DNA from: Blastochloris viridis
Lineage (GTDB): Bacteria > Pseudomonadota > Alphaproteobacteria > UBA2136 > UBA6156
DNA length: 35,144 nucleotides
Assembly (NCBI GenBank): GCA_005768725.1
Contig: VAFM01000003.1
Location: 1 to 35,144, forward strand
Direction of reading: 5' to 3'
Shown in pieces: positions 7,648-16,036 of this stretch; position 1 is the first letter of the stretch, and the number at the start of each line of letters is the position of its first letter. A program made the translations under genes and the position numbers. The notes beneath the pieces are model-generated. The model saw nothing but the letters and a program-made list of their open reading frames with translations, made no database searches and was not told the DNA's origin.

Positions 7648-9312
7648 ATGGAATCCCTGTTGAATGCATTTCGTAGTCTCGGCCCAGGCCGCATTCTGGC
7701 GTTGTTCATCGGTATCGCGGCAGTCATCGCCATCTCGAGTTTGGTCATCAACCGCGCGCAAACGCCGGGCTTGGTACTGCTGTACGGCGGCCTGAACGCT
7801 CAGGAGGCCTCACGTATCACCGATTACCTTGCCAGCCAGAACATCCCGAATGAGGTTAAGGGCGAAGGCTCCGTCTATGTACCGTCCGATAAGGTCGGCG
7901 AATTGCGTCTGCAGATCGCAGGGCAGGGACTGGTGGGCGGCTCCACCACCGGTTACGAGCTGTTCGATAACCAGTCCAGCTTCGGCACCACCAATTTTGT
8001 CAGCAACCTGAACGCCAAGCGCGCACTGGAAGGCGAACTGGCCCGCACCATCGGTACCATTCCGGCAGTAAGCGGTGCCCGTGTGCACATTGTCTTGCCC
8101 AAGCAGAACCTCTTCAGCCGCGAGCAGGTCACGCCCTCCGCAGCTATCGCCCTGAACCTCGGCAGCCGCACCTTGGCGCCGGAGCAGACCCAGAGCATCG
8201 CCCAACTGGTGGCCGCTGCCGTGCCGAACTTATCGACCGCCAACGTTACGGTGATTGACCAGCGCGGTACCCTATTATTCGACGGCAAGGCCCAGAACGA
8301 TACCGTTACCAGCGCCAGCAGCCTGCGCCGCGATATCGAGAAGCGCTACGAAGAATCCATCGGTGCCATGCTGGAACGCGTGGTTGGTTCCGGCAATGCG
8401 GTGGTTCGCGTCACCGCCGATATGAATCTGGACAAGACCACTGAGCAGTCTGAACTCTACGATCCGACCCAGCAGGTCGTACGCTCCGAGCAGACGATTG
8501 AGAGTTCAAACACGTCGACCGACGGCAATGGCGGCGTGACGGGTGTTGCCGGGAATATCCCGGGTGGCGCACAGGGTGGTGCTAGCGCCGGTGGCGGAAG
8601 TAGCGAAAACCGCACCGAAACGACCACCAATTACGAGATCTCCAAAACCGTGCGCAGTACCACCAAGAACGGTGGCGATGTCCGCAAGCTGTCGGTTGCT
8701 GTACTGGTCTCGGGCAAATCCGCTCCGGCGGCTCCCGCCGCCGAAGGCGAAGCGGCTGCGGCTCCGGCCTACACCCCGCTGTCCGAAGAAGAACGCGCCC
8801 GTATCCTGACACTGGTGCAGACTGCCATCGGCTACAATGCCGACCGCGGCGACAAGGTTGAGATCGTCGATATGCCGTTCACCCCGGTGGCCGAGCCTGA
8901 AGCGATTGCCGAACCGATTATGACCAAGGCGCAGGTACTCAGCCTAGCCCAGTATGCGCTGATCGTGGTGGCGCTGGTGGTGGTAGGTCTGTTGGTCGTC
9001 AAACCTGCCCTGACAACGCTTAACACCGCCTTGGCGGGCGGCGGCGGTAATCTGCTGCCGGGCGGCATGGCCGCAGGCGGCGCCATGCCGATGATGGGCG
9101 GTGGCGGTATGATGCCGATGGGCGGTGGCGAAGAATCCGCCGACGGTGGCGAAAATTCGATGATCGACATCCGTTCGGTACAGGGACGCGTGCGCGAGTC
9201 CGCCGTGAAGAAGGTCAATGAGATCATCGACCAGTACCCGGAAGAAAGCCTGGGCGTGGTCCGTACCTGGATGGCGGGCAACAATTCGTCCGAGAACAAT
9301 AATAACGGCTAA
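7648..9312 (+). CDS. fliF: Flagellar MS-ring protein FliF
   Basis: A 554-residue inner-membrane protein that forms the MS ring, the base on which rotor and export gate are built. It has transmembrane helices at about 16-35 and 434-452. The periplasmic part contains the YscJ/FliF ring-building domain (YGGLNAQEASRITDYL, GELRLQIAGQGLVGG, VSGARVHIVLPKQNLF). The cytoplasmic C-terminus (VQGRVRESAVKKVNEIIDQYPEESLGVVRTWM) is the FliG-binding segment. Between the second helix and this segment is an odd Gly/Met-rich linker at 464-495. GAGGAG lies 12 bases before the ATG, a longish spacing. It is the first gene of the fliF-fliG-fliH unit and is 21 bp from fliG. Confidence 0.96.
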   Translation: MESLLNAFRSLGPGRILALFIGIAAVIAISSLVINRAQTPGLVLLYGGLNAQEASRITDYLASQNIPNEVKGEGSVYVPSDKVGELRLQIAGQGLVGGSTTGYELFDNQSSFGTTNFVSNLNAKRALEGELARTIGTIPAVSGARVHIVLPKQNLFSREQVTPSAAIALNLGSRTLAPEQTQSIAQLVAAAVPNLSTANVTVIDQRGTLLFDGKAQNDTVTSASSLRRDIEKRYEESIGAMLERVVGSGNAVVRVTADMNLDKTTEQSELYDPTQQVVRSEQTIESSNTSTDGNGGVTGVAGNIPGGAQGGASAGGGSSENRTETTTNYEISKTVRSTTKNGGDVRKLSVAVLVSGKSAPAAPAAEGEAAAAPAYTPLSEEERARILTLVQTAIGYNADRGDKVEIVDMPFTPVAEPEAIAEPIMTKAQVLSLAQYALIVVALVVVGLLVVKPALTTLNTALAGGGGNLLPGGMAAGGAMPMMGGGGMMPMGGGEESADGGENSMIDIRSVQGRVRESAVKKVNEIIDQYPEESLGVVRTWMAGNNSSENNNNG

Positions 9313-9333
9313 TACGGAAGGATATAAGGCCTC

Positions 9334-10350
9334 ATGTCCAAAGGTACACCTCTTACCGGTCCGCGTAAGGCTGCTATTCTCATGCTGGCCATGGGTGAGC
9401 AGCGCGCCGCGCAGTTGTTCTCCTACATGGATGATTACGAGATCCGCGACATCTCGCGCGAGATGGCGACTCTCGGCCATATCACATCGGAAGAAATGGA
9501 AACCACGCTCTCCACCTTTACCGAGACTGTCGGTGGCGGTGGTGCGGGCGGCGTGGTTGGCGGCTGGGGCACTACCGAGCGTTACCTGCGCAGCTTCATG
9601 AAGGAAGACCGCGTGAAGGAACTGATGGAAGAAATGCGTGGCCCCGCAGGCCGCACCATGTGGGAAAAGCTGGCCAACGTGAACGAGGAAACGCTGGCAG
9701 GCTTCCTGGTGAACGAATATCCGCAGACCGTTGCTGTGATCATCAGCCGCATTAAAGCCAGCCACGCCGCCAAGGTACTGGCCGTGCTGCCGCAGGAACT
9801 GGCGCTGGAAGTGATGGAACGCGTACTGGTGATGGACAACGTCCCGCGCGAGGTGCTGAGCGCTGTGGAAGAATCTCTGAAATCCGAGTTCATGCGCAAC
9901 CTGGCCCAGAAGAACACCCGCGACAGCCACGAACTGATGGCCGATATCTTCAACAACTTCGACCGCTCGAACGAACAGAAATTCATGGGCCTGCTCGAAC
10001 AGGGCCACCCGTCGGACGCCGAACGCATCCGCGCGCTGATGTTTACCTTCGACGACATCATGAAGACCGACGACAAGGGCATCCAGACCATCCTGCGCGA
10101 TATCGACAAGGACGTGCTGGCACTGGCCCTCAAGGGTGCCAAGCCGGAAATGCGCGAAAAATTCATGCGCAATATGTCCGAGCGTGCCGCCAAGATCATG
10201 CGCGAAGACATGGACGCCATGGGCCCGGTCAAGGTCAAGGACGTCGACGAGGCGCAGCTCAAGATTGTGGCCGTCGCCAAAGGTCTGGCCGACAAGGGTG
10301 TCATTGTCATCGCCGCCGGTGGCGAAGGGCAGGACGAGTTCATTACCTAA
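9334..10350 (+). CDS. fliG: Flagellar rotor switch protein FliG
   Basis: A 338-residue C-ring protein that joins the MS ring to the rest of the switch and meets the stator. The N-terminal domain binds FliF (GPRKAAILMLAMGEQRAAQLFSYMDDYEI). The middle domain has the EYPQTVAVIISRIKASHAAKVLAVLP block. The C-terminal domain carries the charged torque helix (DIDKDVLALALKGAKPEMREKF, then MSERAAKIMREDMDAMGPV), where Arg and Asp residues face MotA. A Gly-rich stretch near residue 70 (VGGGGAGGVVGG) is a local addition to the linker. AAGGATAT precedes the start. The neighbouring order fliF-fliG-fliH is the common one. Confidence 0.97.
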   Translation: MSKGTPLTGPRKAAILMLAMGEQRAAQLFSYMDDYEIRDISREMATLGHITSEEMETTLSTFTETVGGGGAGGVVGGWGTTERYLRSFMKEDRVKELMEEMRGPAGRTMWEKLANVNEETLAGFLVNEYPQTVAVIISRIKASHAAKVLAVLPQELALEVMERVLVMDNVPREVLSAVEESLKSEFMRNLAQKNTRDSHELMADIFNNFDRSNEQKFMGLLEQGHPSDAERIRALMFTFDDIMKTDDKGIQTILRDIDKDVLALALKGAKPEMREKFMRNMSERAAKIMREDMDAMGPVKVKDVDEAQLKIVAVAKGLADKGVIVIAAGGEGQDEFIT

Positions 10351-10368
10351 CCCGAGAGCTTGTCCCCC

Positions 10369-11220
10369 ATGTCGTCTACGCCCCCGAATACGCCCAGCTA
10401 CGCCAAGTTCGGGTTCGATACCGAATTTTTCGAGCTGGTGCAGGGCCAGAAAGGTGCGCCATCCGTCGTTGCTCCTTCCAGTCCGCAGCAGAAGGCACAA
10501 CTCGAAGAGATCCGCCGTGCGGGGTACGACGAAGGTTTTGCTGCCGGTCTGGCTGAAGGGCAGATGCAGGCTCAGGCCGACCTCGCTCAGATTCAGCAGC
10601 ATCTGCAGAACACGCTGATAAGCCTGCAGAAGGCCGTGAATGAGCGGGAAGAAGAACTGCTGAAGCAGATGCTGACCTTGCTGCGCCAGACGCTGCACCA
10701 CGTTATTGGCCATGCCGTGCGTCAGTACCCGGCCGAGCTGTTCGAGCATCACTTACGCACGCTGTTGCCGCTTCTTGGCAGTAACGAGGCGCTGACGCTG
10801 CGCCTCCACCCGTCGGCACGTGGCTATCACGAAAAGCTTGCGCTGCCGCAGGCCTCCATTATGGGTATGCCGATGAACGTCAAATCCGATCCCACTCTCG
10901 GCCCCACCGATGCCGTGGTGGAATGGGCCAATGGCGGCGTAGAGAATAAGCTGGAACTGCACCTTAAAGCGATCGACGAGTTGCTCTCCGGCGCCGGTGC
11001 CGCCCTGCTGCCGGTGGAAAGTCGCGCCGATTTAAGCCCGCAACCGGCATCGCAACCTGAAGCCGCCCCCGCATCTGCCGGACCCATCGAGACTCAGGCG
11101 GACGCATCGGCGGACGCCGCACCGGACGATATGGAATCCGCCGCCGCCAAAGCTGCCCGCGACCGGGCCCGCCAACTGCTGGGCGATGACGACGACGATC
11201 TGGTCGACGCCCTCAAATAA
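10369..11220 (+). CDS. fliH: Flagellar export ATPase regulator FliH
   Basis: A 283-residue protein by position and by family features: an N-terminal segment with FDTEFFELVQGQ, a central coiled coil beginning GYDEGFAAGLAEGQMQAQADLAQIQQHLQ (Gly/Ala/Glu-rich repeats typical of FliH), and a C-terminal domain that would bind and restrain the FliI ATPase. The protein continues with a disordered Pro/Ala/Glu-rich tail ending in a very acidic GDDDDDLVDALK. The ATG at 10369 is chosen over a TTG nine bases earlier because CGAGAG is correctly spaced only for the ATG. FliI is not encoded in the window. The gene is 18 bases from fliG and is the last one before an internal promoter. Confidence 0.85.
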   Translation: MSSTPPNTPSYAKFGFDTEFFELVQGQKGAPSVVAPSSPQQKAQLEEIRRAGYDEGFAAGLAEGQMQAQADLAQIQQHLQNTLISLQKAVNEREEELLKQMLTLLRQTLHHVIGHAVRQYPAELFEHHLRTLLPLLGSNEALTLRLHPSARGYHEKLALPQASIMGMPMNVKSDPTLGPTDAVVEWANGGVENKLELHLKAIDELLSGAGAALLPVESRADLSPQPASQPEAAPASAGPIETQADASADAAPDDMESAAAKAARDRARQLLGDDDDDLVDALK

Positions 11221-11268
11221 CCCCCGCGTAAACGCGTCTCCATCGCCACAGTTCCTTGGGTAATCCCG

Positions 11269-11283
11269 TGGCACGCGGCTTGC
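11269..11283 (+). promoter_or_regulatory. Consensus sigma-54 (-24/-12) promoter for fliN-motA-flbD
   Basis: TGGCACG-CGGC-TTGC matches every fixed position of the sigma-54 consensus, with GG and GC ten bases apart. It lies in the 143-bp gap between fliH and fliN, pointing at fliN. Transcription would start near 11295, leaving a 70-base leader. FlbD, the sigma-54 activator, is encoded two genes downstream, so autoregulation is likely. Confidence 0.85.
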
Positions 11284-11363
11284 GGCAGGGCCTAAAGCCC
11301 GATAGAATCCGGCAAAACTTGCAGCCAGAGTCTCTCGCGGCCGCACAAGAACGGATAGTCGGA

Positions 11364-11672
11364 ATGAACGAAAAGCAAAACCTCAATCTGGAAGATCTCG
11401 GCGACGCCAATACCGGCGTTAAGGGCAGCGAAGCTGGCCTGGAAGCGGTCTACGACGTACCCGTCACGGTCAAGGCCGTGCTCGGTACCACCGCCATGAA
11501 CATCTCCCAGTTGCTCAAACTCGGCCGTGGTGCGGTGGTCGAACTCGATCGCAAGGTCGGCGACGCCATTGACGTCTACGTCAACGACCGTCTGGTCGCC
11601 CGTGGCGAAGTCGTGATCGTCGATGACAAACTCGGCGTGACCATGACCGAAATCGTCAAATCCAACACCTAA
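11364..11672 (+). CDS. fliN: Flagellar C-ring protein FliN
   Basis: A 102-residue SpoA-domain protein that forms the lower part of the C ring and helps to dock the export ATPase complex. Nearly the whole protein after residue 30 is the SpoA/FliN domain: YDVPVTVKAVLGTTAMNISQLLKLGRGAVVELDR, VNDRLVARGEVVIVDDKLGVTMTEIV. A longer frame starting at a TTG at 11256 would run through the likely promoter and transcript leader, so the start MNEKQN at 11364 is used. No fliM is adjacent. It heads a likely unit with motA and flbD, 16 bp ahead of motA. Confidence 0.94.
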   Translation: MNEKQNLNLEDLGDANTGVKGSEAGLEAVYDVPVTVKAVLGTTAMNISQLLKLGRGAVVELDRKVGDAIDVYVNDRLVARGEVVIVDDKLGVTMTEIVKSNT

Positions 11673-11688
11673 GCGCCGTTCTCTCTCC

Positions 11689-12453
11689 ATGGACTCAATG
11701 ACCCTCTTCGGCCTGCTCCTCTCGTTGGGTTTGGTCGGTGGCGCCATTGCGGTGGGAGGCGACTTTTCCGCCTTTGTCGACCTGCCAGCTATCATGATCG
11801 TGATCGGCGGCACCATGACCGTGACGCTGACGTCCTTCCCGCTGAATGAGGTACTGCGCGCCACCGTCACCATCGGTCATACGCTGGTGAGCGAGGTTCC
11901 GGCCTTTCCGCAGCTCTCACGTCGCCTTATCGCTCTTTCGCAAAAGGCCCGTGCCAGCCAGATTTTGGCCCTGCAGGAGGACGCTCGCAAGGAATCACAG
12001 CCCTTCCTCAAGCAGGCTCTTAGCCTGGCGGTCGATGGGGCTCCTGTCGAAGCCATCGAAAAGCTTCTCTATAACGATACCACCACCATGGTGGAGCGCC
12101 ATGACCGTGCGCTGGCCGTGCTGCGTCGCGCCGCCGAAGTTGCACCGTCAATGGGTCTCATCGGTACGCTGATCGGTCTGGTGCAGATGCTCGGCGCACT
12201 GACCGACCCGGCCTCCATCGGTCCGGCCATGGCTATCGCCATTCTCACCACCTTTTACGGTGCGGTACTGGCCTATCTCATCCTCACCCCGCTGGCTACA
12301 CGTCTGGAGCGCAACGGTGCCGACGACCTGCTGACCCGCAAGCTCATCACCACCGCCATCGTCAGCATCGTACGCCAGGAGAACCCGCGCCAGCTGGAAC
12401 TCCACCTCAATGCCCTGCTGCCGCCCACCCAGCGCATTGCCGTCTTCAAATAG
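11689..12453 (+). CDS. motA: MotA/PomA-type flagellar stator subunit
   Basis: A 254-residue integral membrane protein of the MotA/TolQ/ExbB family. Four hydrophobic segments lie at about 5-24, 32-52, 150-172 and 182-203. The closest resemblance is to PomA-type stators: FVDLPAIMIVIGGTMTV in the second helix, the cytoplasmic loop with ALSLAVDGAPVEAIEKLL and ERHDRALAVLRRAAEVAPSMG, and the GPAMAIAILTTFYGAVLAYLILTPLA helices that line the ion channel. Its charged loop would push on FliG. A MotB/PomB partner is required for ion flow and peptidoglycan anchoring, but none is adjacent. Its position between fliN and flbD supports a flagellar role over ExbB or TolQ. Confidence 0.88.
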   Translation: MDSMTLFGLLLSLGLVGGAIAVGGDFSAFVDLPAIMIVIGGTMTVTLTSFPLNEVLRATVTIGHTLVSEVPAFPQLSRRLIALSQKARASQILALQEDARKESQPFLKQALSLAVDGAPVEAIEKLLYNDTTTMVERHDRALAVLRRAAEVAPSMGLIGTLIGLVQMLGALTDPASIGPAMAIAILTTFYGAVLAYLILTPLATRLERNGADDLLTRKLITTAIVSIVRQENPRQLELHLNALLPPTQRIAVFK

Positions 12454-12499
12454 CGTTGCGCTACTTGTCGAGAACCGCTGGCTCCCGTAAGGTAACGCC

Positions 12500-13831
12500 A
12501 TGATTATCTCCCTCGGTCTCACCCTGCCCAGCGTCAAGGCGCAAGCCTTCGCCCGTCTGGCCGATGCCGAGGGCTCTCTCACCACCGAATCCGTGCCGCT
12601 GGCGTTCACCACACCCGACCTCCTGCCGGAACTGATGGGCTTCCTGAAAGAAAACCGCCTGACCATTCCGGTGGTGGCCGTCGGCCCCGCCCAGCCGGCC
12701 ACCGGCGCCAAAGCCATCCGTCTGGGTGCAGTGGAGTACCTGACCGCGCCGCCGGAGCCGCGCCTGCTGGTGGCCCTGCTGGAGAAGTTTGCGCCGCAGC
12801 CCAAATCGGGCGGCCCCATCGCAGCCGACCCCGTCAGTCAGCAGCTCTACGCGCAGGCCGCCCAGTTCGCTAATTCCACTGCCACTGTGCTGTTGCGCGG
12901 CGAAAGCGGTTCGGGCAAAGAAGTGATGGCCAGTTTCATTCACCAGAACAGCCCGCGTGCCACCAAGCCGTTCATTGCCGTCAACTGCGCCGCGATCCCT
13001 GAAAATCTGCTCGAATCCGAGCTCTTCGGCCACACCAAGGGTGCGTTTTCGGGTGCGTTGGCCGACCGCAAGGGCAAATTCCAGCAGGCCCACGGCGGTA
13101 CTTTGCTGCTGGATGAAATCTCCGAAATGGACCTTGCCCTGCAAGCCAAGCTGCTGCGCGCCATTCAGGAAAAAGTGGTTGACCCCATCGGTGCCGATAA
13201 GCCGGTGGAAGTCGATATCCGCCTGATCGCCACCACCAACCGCCAGCTGGAAAGCTACGTTGCTGAAGGCAAATTCCGGGAAGACCTTTACTTCCGTCTG
13301 AGTGTCGTCACGCTCGACCTGCCGCCGCTGCGTGAGCGCGCCGCCGACGTGGTACCGCTGGCCGAACACTTCATCGCCAAGTACGCCCAGGCCAACGGCT
13401 TCAAAACCGCGCCCAAGCTCTCTGCCGCCGCCGCCGAAAAGCTGACCGGTTGCTACTGGAAGGGCAATGTGCGCGAGCTGGAGAACACCGTCCATCGCGC
13501 TATCTTGCTCTGCGGCCCGAACGGTACCGAAATTTCTCCGGATCACGTCATTCTCTCACCGATGTCGCTGCAGCATATGAACCCCGCCGCCAGCAACGAG
13601 AATGCCCGTGCCAGCATTACCCCCGCCGCCAGCAGTCTGGCCGCGCAGGCCTATGCCAGCGGCGGCACCAGCGCCGCCTTCGTGCCCAAGCGTCTGGCCG
13701 AGATCGAGCGCGATACCCTCATCGCCACGCTCGACTACACCAAGGGCAACAAGCAGTACGCCGCTGATCTGCTCGGTATTTCCCTTACCATTCTGGCCGA
13801 AAAACTCGCCGCCTCCGGTCTCACCTCCTAA
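12500..13831 (+). CDS. flbD: Sigma-54-dependent flagellar transcriptional activator FlbD
   Basis: A 443-residue bacterial enhancer-binding protein. Residues 1-100 are a receiver-like domain that lacks the acidic pocket and phosphorylatable Asp, ending in LGAVEYLTAP where active receivers have a conserved Lys. The AAA+ domain has Walker A GESGSGKE (134-141), the sigma-54 contact loop GAFSGA (181-186), and Walker B GTLLLDEI (200-207), followed by the arginine-finger region FREDLYFRLSV. The C-terminus has a Fis-type helix-turn-helix (LDYTKGNKQYAADLLGIS). GAFSGA replaces the usual GAFTGA. A degenerate receiver is known for Caulobacter FlbD, whose activity depends on flagellar assembly state rather than phosphorylation. 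Position between motA and flhA also fits. Confidence 0.92.
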   Translation: MIISLGLTLPSVKAQAFARLADAEGSLTTESVPLAFTTPDLLPELMGFLKENRLTIPVVAVGPAQPATGAKAIRLGAVEYLTAPPEPRLLVALLEKFAPQPKSGGPIAADPVSQQLYAQAAQFANSTATVLLRGESGSGKEVMASFIHQNSPRATKPFIAVNCAAIPENLLESELFGHTKGAFSGALADRKGKFQQAHGGTLLLDEISEMDLALQAKLLRAIQEKVVDPIGADKPVEVDIRLIATTNRQLESYVAEGKFREDLYFRLSVVTLDLPPLRERAADVVPLAEHFIAKYAQANGFKTAPKLSAAAAEKLTGCYWKGNVRELENTVHRAILLCGPNGTEISPDHVILSPMSLQHMNPAASNENARASITPAASSLAAQAYASGGTSAAFVPKRLAEIERDTLIATLDYTKGNKQYAADLLGISLTILAEKLAASGLTS

Positions 13832-13913
13832 GGCGCGAAAAGCGTACAACCGTATTCCCATCGCCGCGGATTTCAGGCACAATCCGCCCGAGAGAGAATA
13901 ACAGAAGAGACGC

Positions 13914-16007
13914 ATGTCCCCCAACTTCAGCGCCATTCTTGCGAATGCACGTCAGCAGGACGTGCTGCTGGCATTGGGCGTCATCGGGCTCATCATCATG
14001 TTCTTCGTGCCGTTGCCGGCGTTCATGATGGATATTTTCATTGCCGCCAATATCACGCTGGGTGTGCTCATCCTGCTCACCGTCATGTTCGTCAAGCGCG
14101 CGCTGGAGTTCACCTCGTTCCCCATGCTGCTATTGGTAACAACCACGTTTCGTCTGGCGCTGAACGTCGCCTCCACCCGCCTGATTCTCGAAGGTGGTCA
14201 CACCACGGCAGCCGCCGCCGGACACATCATCGAGGCCTTCGGTAACGTCATCATGGGCGGTAACTTCGTCATCGGTTTGGTCATCTTCTCGGTACTGATC
14301 CTGGTGAACTTCATCGTCATTACCAAAGGTTCGGGCCGTATCGCCGAAGTGGCCGCCCGCTTTACGCTCGATAGTTTGCCCGGTAAGCAGATGGCGATTG
14401 ATGCCGACCTCAATGCCGGTCTCATCAATGAAGAACAGGCCCGCTTGCGCCGCTCCGAGCTGGAACAGGAAACGAGTTTCTTCGGGGCCATGGACGGTGC
14501 CAGCAAATTCGTGCGCGGCGATGCCATCGCCGGGCTCATCATCACCGCCATTAACGTGATTATGGGTATCGTGGTCGGTACCATGCAACACGGCATGACC
14601 ATCGCCGACGCCGCCAACCGCTACGTGCTGCTGACCGTGGGCGATGGTCTCGTGGCGTATATTCCTGCGCTCACCATTTCCATCGCCGCCGGTATGCTGG
14701 TCGCCAAATCCGGTACCACGCAGGGTGCCGGTACGGTGGTCTTTGGGCAGATGGCCGGCAGCCCGCGCGCACTCTTCGTCACATCAGGCCTGATGGTACT
14801 GATCTCCATGCTGCCGGATATGCCGGTGCTGCCGTTCTGGATGCTGGCCGCCGGTATCGGTGCCGCCGGCTACTATGTGCAGCAGAACCAGCGCAGAGAG
14901 GAACAGCAGAAAGCCGCCGCCCAGGTGGCCGAAAAGGTCGCCGAAAAGCAGGCTGCCGCCGCGCCGGTGGAGCAACCGCTGGCCAGCCTGCTGCATGTCG
15001 ATACACTCCGTCTGGAACTGGGCTACGGACTGCTCAATCTCATCGACGAAAGCAAGGGCGGTCGCCTGACAGAGCAGATCAAGGCCACCCGTCGCCAACT
15101 GGCGCGCGATATGGGCTTCGTTATTCCATCGGTCCGCATTCAGGATAACCTTCAGCTCAAGCCGGGCGATTACCAGATTTATATCAAGGAAGTTAAAGCC
15201 GGTGGCGGTTCGCTGGAACCCGGCATGCTGCTGGCGATGGACCCCACCGGTGGGGCCGCGCCGCGTATCGAGGGGAAGGATACCATCGAACCGACCTTCG
15301 GCCTGCCCGCCAAATGGATTGCCGATACTCAGCGCGAGAACGCGCAGTTCAACGGTTATACGGTGGTCGATAACGCCAACGTGGTGGTGACCCACCTCAC
15401 CGAGATCGTGAAGGACAACCTCTCCGACCTTCTCACGCGCTCGGAACTGGACAAACTGCTCGACGAGATCCGTGGCACTCACGGCAAGCTAATCGACGAA
15501 CTGGTGCCGGAGAAGATCTCTAAGCCGGTGCTCCAGAAGGTGTTGCACAACCTGCTACGCGAGCGCGTCAGCATCCGCGACCTGCCGGGTATTCTGGAAG
15601 CCCTGGCCGAGGTTATGCCCGGCCAGCGCAACCTCACCCTTCTTACCGAACACGTGCGCAGCCGTATCTCCCGCCAGATCACCGCCCAGCACGTCGGCCC
15701 AGATGGCATCATGCCGATCATCGCATTGTCACCGGCATGGGAACGCGAGTTCAGCGAGGCCATTCTTACCAACGGCGATGAACGCCAGTTAGCGATGGCG
15801 CCGGATAAGATCCAGACCTTCCTGCGCACCGCGTCAGAAACCTTTACCAAGCAGTTCAACAGCGGTGTCTCGCCCATTCTGCTGACCTCGCCCAGCGCCC
15901 GCCCGTTTGCCCGCCTGCTGCTGGAGCGCAGCCTGCCCACCGTTGCCGTGTTGGCCCAGACCGAAATCTCTCCCCGCGCCAAACTCCGCACCGTCGCCAC
16001 GGTTTAA
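13914..16007 (+). CDS. flhA: Flagellar type III export gate protein FlhA
   Basis: A 697-residue inner-membrane export protein. About eight hydrophobic helices fill residues 1-320, including the FHIPEP-family signature TTFRLALNVASTRLIL and the cytoplasmic loop GSGRIAEVAARFTLDSLPGKQMAIDADL. The C-terminal half is the soluble domain that forms a nonameric ring and receives chaperone-substrate complexes (GLPAKWI, HLTEIVKDNLSDLLTRSELDKLLDEI, LRERVSIRDLPGILEAL). It ends with ...SPRAKLRTVATV, a typical FlhA end. AGAAGAGA is found before the ATG. In many alphaproteobacteria fliR and flhB follow; here an AT-rich foreign-looking gene follows instead. Confidence 0.96.
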   Translation: MSPNFSAILANARQQDVLLALGVIGLIIMFFVPLPAFMMDIFIAANITLGVLILLTVMFVKRALEFTSFPMLLLVTTTFRLALNVASTRLILEGGHTTAAAAGHIIEAFGNVIMGGNFVIGLVIFSVLILVNFIVITKGSGRIAEVAARFTLDSLPGKQMAIDADLNAGLINEEQARLRRSELEQETSFFGAMDGASKFVRGDAIAGLIITAINVIMGIVVGTMQHGMTIADAANRYVLLTVGDGLVAYIPALTISIAAGMLVAKSGTTQGAGTVVFGQMAGSPRALFVTSGLMVLISMLPDMPVLPFWMLAAGIGAAGYYVQQNQRREEQQKAAAQVAEKVAEKQAAAAPVEQPLASLLHVDTLRLELGYGLLNLIDESKGGRLTEQIKATRRQLARDMGFVIPSVRIQDNLQLKPGDYQIYIKEVKAGGGSLEPGMLLAMDPTGGAAPRIEGKDTIEPTFGLPAKWIADTQRENAQFNGYTVVDNANVVVTHLTEIVKDNLSDLLTRSELDKLLDEIRGTHGKLIDELVPEKISKPVLQKVLHNLLRERVSIRDLPGILEALAEVMPGQRNLTLLTEHVRSRISRQITAQHVGPDGIMPIIALSPAWEREFSEAILTNGDERQLAMAPDKIQTFLRTASETFTKQFNSGVSPILLTSPSARPFARLLLERSLPTVAVLAQTEISPRAKLRTVATV

Positions 16008-16036
16008 TGGAATAAATAAATAGATTACATTGGATT

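Noticed and set aside
7194..7761. Overlapping minus-strand frames of 127-131 codons upstream of flagellin
   Set aside because: No ribosome binding site, no family features, and they run through the control region and into fliF.
8944..10752. 602-codon open frame on the minus strand across fliF, fliG and fliH
   Set aside because: It covers three well-supported genes and has no signature; a by-product of codon bias.
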